In this document: piece by piece, positions 61,690-64,000 of the stretch
Position numbering within the stretch: the first letter of the stretch is position 1
How the letters are laid out: each line of letters begins with the position of its first letter
DNA from: Pedobacter yulinensis
GTDB taxonomy: Bacteria; Bacteroidota; Bacteroidia; Sphingobacteriales; Sphingobacteriaceae
Assembly (NCBI RefSeq): GCF_003029735.1
Contig: NZ_KZ686268.1
Location: 1,413,769 to 1,477,768, forward strand
Direction of reading: 5' to 3'
Length of the DNA stretch: 64,000 nt
Notes under the pieces: model-generated
Database searches by the model: none
The model's input: the letters and a program-made list of their open reading frames with translations, nothing else
Told to the model about the DNA's origin: nothing
Made by a program: the position numbers and the translations under genes

Positions 61690-62580
61690 ATGAAAATAAA
61701 ATATTTGTTCAGTATCGTTTTGTTGTTTTCGGTGGTTTTCAGTGCCTGTAAAAAGGAGTATGAACCGATCGAAAGCGTAGATGAAAAAATCATCCAGGAT
61801 TACCTGAAAAAAAACAGTCTGAATGCCACCAAAGATCCGAGCGGTTTTTATTATGCAGTAACCAAGCAGGGAACAGGCGAGCTTTTAAAAAATACAGATT
61901 CGGTTTTATACCGGGTAGCCATCAAGTCTGCAAAAACAAATGCAACGTATTATCAATCTTCAACGATTGGCAACATGGCTGACCTGGTTGGTTACACATC
62001 TGCCCTATTTCTTCAGGGTTACGGACAGCAGATCAGCGTAGAAGCGATCCGTACCGTGTTGTTAAAGACAAACAGGGGCTCTGAAGCATCGATTGTACTC
62101 CCTTCTTACCTCGCATTCGGTAAAAACGGTTCGACTGCGCTGAAGGTCCCCGAAAATGAAGTGGTCGTGCTGGTGCTCACAGTTCTGGAAGAAGCTACGC
62201 AGGCCTCGCGGGATGATCGTGTCATTAATGAATTTCTTCAGAAGAAAGGACTTACTGCTACAAAAACAGCTGCAAACTTCTATTACATCGTGCTGCAGGA
62301 AGGAACCGGTGAACGGGTAAGGGAAGAGCACATAGCAAAAGTGAAATATGCCGGCAGGATCGTTGATGGAGAACAATTTGACAGCAATTCTGAGGGCTAC
62401 GAGACATCTACGATCGGCGGTGATATTCCTGGATGGCGTAAGATGCTTGCGCTGATGCGGGTTGGCGAAAAGGTGCGGGTTTTTATTCCCTCGGCGTTGG
62501 CCTACGGCGGAGCCGGGCAGGGAACCATACCGCCTAATACGGCATTGGATTTTGACATGGAAGTCGTTTCTGTAAAATAA
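61690..62580 (+). CDS. Double-domain FKBP-type peptidyl-prolyl isomerase lipoprotein
   Basis: This 296-residue lipoprotein has lipobox FSAC (Cys20). The N-terminal FKBP-like domain (about 35-160) is divergent: it has YYAVTKQGTGELL but lacks the typical GWxxGL and IPPN segments (instead QISVEAIRTVLLKTNRG and KVPENEVVVLVL). The second domain (about 175-296) is canonical, with YAGRIVDGEQFDSNS, PGWRKMLALMRVGEKVRVFIPSALAYG and GTIPPNTALDFDMEV. The first domain may be non-catalytic. The two genes look like a tandem family expansion. It ends at the convergent photolyase gene with no gap. Confidence 0.92.
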   Translation: MKIKYLFSIVLLFSVVFSACKKEYEPIESVDEKIIQDYLKKNSLNATKDPSGFYYAVTKQGTGELLKNTDSVLYRVAIKSAKTNATYYQSSTIGNMADLVGYTSALFLQGYGQQISVEAIRTVLLKTNRGSEASIVLPSYLAFGKNGSTALKVPENEVVVLVLTVLEEATQASRDDRVINEFLQKKGLTATKTAANFYYIVLQEGTGERVREEHIAKVKYAGRIVDGEQFDSNSEGYETSTIGGDIPGWRKMLALMRVGEKVRVFIPSALAYGGAGQGTIPPNTALDFDMEVVSVK

Positions 62581-63882
62581 TTAACCCAACGCTTTTTTAA
62601 AAGCTTTTAAGACCCGTTCGCGGGCAAACGTATGCTCCACAATTGGTGGGGCATATTTTTTTGTACCATATTCCGGCACCCATTTTTTGATGTATTTCAG
62701 ATCCGGATCAAAACGCTTGGCCTGCAGTTCGGGATTGAAAACCCTGAAATAAGGCGCGGCATCATTTCCTGATCCGAAGGCCCATTGCCAGCCGCCCACG
62801 TTGCTCGCCAGGTCGTAATCCAGTAGTTTTTCTGCAAAATAGGCTTCACCCCAGCGCCAATCTACCAGCAGGTGTTTTGTTAAAAAGCTTGCGGTAACCA
62901 TGCGCACCCGGTTGTGCATGTAACCTGTGGCATTCATCTGCCGCATGCCCGCATCGACCAGGGGGTATCCCGTTTGGCCGGTACACCAGGCCTCAAACTC
63001 AGCTTTGTTGTTGCGCCACTGTACTTTATCATATGCCGTTTTGAAATTGTAAGTGGCCGAATTGGGAAAATACCATAGGATCATCATGTAGAACTCACGC
63101 CAGGCGAGTTCAGAGATCCAGACCTCTGCTTTTTCTTCGAGTGCTGTCCTTACAGCCTCCCTGATGCTGACCGTGCCGAAACGGAGGTGAATGCCCAGCC
63201 GGCTAGTTCCCTCCAGGGCTGGGAAGTCGCGTGTTTTGCCGTAATCGGCCAGCTTGTGCCGGTAATCTTGCCTCGGGGGAAAGACGATCTTGGCCTGGCC
63301 GAAACCAAGTTCTTCCAGCGAAGGAGGCACAGGCACTTCGCCTTTATACAGATGCCTGAAATATTTTTCAGTAGGATAAGCCGCGAAAAAAAAAGGTTCC
63401 AGTTTTTGCCGCCAGCGTTTCCAGTAAGGTGTATAAACGGTATAGGGCTTGCCGTCTGGTTTAACGACCTCACTGGTCTCAAAAATGACCTGGTCTTTGA
63501 ACAGCCTGAAGCCGATCTGTTCACTGCTTAAGAACTCCGCCAGGCTGTCATCACGCTCACGGGCGTACGGTTCGTAATCCCTGTTCGCGAACACATGGCC
63601 GATGTCGTATTTGTCTACCAGCTCATTCCATACCGCTTCGGGTTTGCCATGACAAACAAGCAGGCCGCTGCCATGCTTTTTCAGCTCCTGCTGCAACCGC
63701 AGCACTTCCTGATGAATGAATGTGACGCGGGCATCGTCAGGGTTGAGCTCGTCAAGGATATTGGTGTCGAAAATAAACAACGGCAAGACCGGGCGGCCGG
63801 CACGCAGTGCGTGGTACAGGGCCGCATGGTCGTCAAGGCGCAGGTCGCGCCGCAGCCAGCAGATGTTAATTGTTTCTTTCAT
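62581..63882 (-). CDS. Deoxyribodipyrimidine photolyase (class I CPD, cryptochrome/photolyase family)
   Basis: This 433-residue light-driven DNA repair enzyme starts at MKETINICWLRRDLRLDDHAAL (63882); the upstream extension belongs to the preceding gene. The N-terminal Rossmann antenna domain covers about 1-130 and the helical FAD domain about 190-420. Landmarks are GIHLRFGTVSIREAV, ELAWREFYMMILW, TGYPLVDAGMRQM, HNRVRMVTASFLTKHLL and GGWQWAFGSGNDAAPYFRVFNP, with Trp residues of the electron-transfer chain. It repairs cyclobutane pyrimidine dimers. It overlaps the TIGR01777 gene by 17 bp on the same strand. Confidence 0.95.
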   Translation of the reverse strand: MKETINICWLRRDLRLDDHAALYHALRAGRPVLPLFIFDTNILDELNPDDARVTFIHQEVLRLQQELKKHGSGLLVCHGKPEAVWNELVDKYDIGHVFANRDYEPYARERDDSLAEFLSSEQIGFRLFKDQVIFETSEVVKPDGKPYTVYTPYWKRWRQKLEPFFFAAYPTEKYFRHLYKGEVPVPPSLEELGFGQAKIVFPPRQDYRHKLADYGKTRDFPALEGTSRLGIHLRFGTVSIREAVRTALEEKAEVWISELAWREFYMMILWYFPNSATYNFKTAYDKVQWRNNKAEFEAWCTGQTGYPLVDAGMRQMNATGYMHNRVRMVTASFLTKHLLVDWRWGEAYFAEKLLDYDLASNVGGWQWAFGSGNDAAPYFRVFNPELQAKRFDPDLKYIKKWVPEYGTKKYAPPIVEHTFARERVLKAFKKALG

Positions 63883-64000
63883 TGTTTTGTGTGGGCGGGC
63901 GCTCGTAAATTGATGCCAGTGCGTCTTGCAGATTGGTAAATTTAAACAGGAAACCAACATCAAGCAATTTCTGCGCAGATGTATTGGTGCTGCTGAGGGG
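63866..64000 (-). CDS. TIGR01777-family NAD-dependent epimerase, C-terminal fragment
   Basis: The last 44 codons of a leftward gene enter from beyond the window: PLSSTNTSAQKLLDVGFLFKFTNL, then QDALASIYERPPTQNNERNN. The segment QKLLDVGFLFKF and the DALASIY helix match the DUF1731 C-terminus of TIGR01777 proteins, as in the full copy at 35544-36473. The stop lies 17 bp inside the photolyase gene, so the two are one operon with coupled translation. Partial only because of the window edge. Confidence 0.82.
   Translation of the reverse strand, partial: PLSSTNTSAQKLLDVGFLFKFTNLQDALASIYERPPTQNNERNN

Noticed and set aside
1..64000. tRNA genes, rRNA, CRISPR arrays, integrases, transposases, toxin-antitoxin or defence systems
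   Set aside because: I looked for T-loop motifs, regular short repeats with spacers, and typical protein motifs, and found none that could be supported.

Overview
The window looks like an ordinary chromosomal stretch of a Bacteroidota bacterium, most likely of the Sphingobacteriaceae/Pedobacter kind or a close relative. The evidence is an ECF sigma / FecR anti-sigma / SusC (with STN domain) / SusD locus, many lipoproteins with short lipoboxes, a LacI-kduI-DUF4861-kduD uronate module, a Bacteroidota-type FadN-like multifunctional beta-oxidation protein, and several promoters that fit the Bacteroidota pattern TTTG, about 19 bp, TAnnTTTG. No rRNA, tRNA, CRISPR array, prophage, transposase or recognisable defence system was seen.

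Layout. (1) 1-10.6 kb: a SusCD nutrient-uptake locus under ECF sigma/anti-sigma control, followed by a surface lipoprotein that joins an endonuclease/exonuclease/phosphatase domain to six exact-length 55-residue VCBS/FG-GAP-like repeats, and an M28 peptidase. (2) 10.6-18.1 kb: single housekeeping or accessory genes: AI-2E-family permease, a 5'-nucleotidase divergent from a DeoR regulator across a palindromic operator array, sulfatase, DUF1080 protein, EamA permease. (3) 18.1-18.9 kb: a decayed gene (in-frame stop plus frameshift) and a tandem palindromic hairpin. (4) 19-27 kb: a divergent gamma-glutamyltransferase homologue, an ArsR/SRPBCC/SRPBCC/AlkC cluster with a clear ArsR-type operator, a secreted sugar isomerase-like protein divergent from a Gfo/Idh/MocA oxidoreductase, a HAD phosphatase and a further SRPBCC protein. 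(5) 27-31 kb: LacI regulator with a 20-bp palindromic operator, then kduI, a DUF4861 protein and kduD for 4-deoxy-5-keto-uronate catabolism. (6) 31-37 kb: pirin, small GNAT, a PaaE-like flavoreductase with a lipoprotein, and a GbsR/MarR-controlled cluster (DCC-family membrane protein, TIGR01777 epimerase, SRPBCC). (7) 37-46.6 kb: HtpG, a serine hydrolase, and a leftward RND efflux operon (adaptor, pump, TolC) that ends in a BadF/GlcNAc-kinase-like gene. (8) 46.6-54.3 kb: M61 metallopeptidase, an outer-membrane barrel, long-chain acyl-CoA ligase, a canonical gamma-glutamyltransferase and an OmpA-family protein. (9) 54.5-61.1 kb: the beta-oxidation operon: MarR regulator, 3-hydroxyacyl-CoA dehydrogenase/enoyl-CoA hydratase, thiolase, acyl-CoA dehydrogenase. 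It is interrupted by a decayed four-helix-bundle (23S-rRNA-IVP-type) gene bounded by imperfect inverted repeats. (10) 61.2-64 kb: two FKBP-type lipoproteins, a class I photolyase and the 3' end of a second TIGR01777 epimerase.

The genes work together most clearly in two places. A near-identical palindrome (TTATGC-N2-GCATAA type) lies at the promoters of both the MarR regulator of the beta-oxidation operon and the acyl-CoA ligase 5 kb away, so one regulator probably controls fatty-acid activation and oxidation. The GbsR cluster and the TIGR01777-photolyase pair at the right end resemble parts of a light/UV-linked gene neighbourhood, but that link is inference. No convincing wholly new system was found. 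The best leads are the shared fatty-acid operator, the decayed IVP-type element, the GbsR cluster, the DeoR operator array and the repeat-bearing phosphoesterase.
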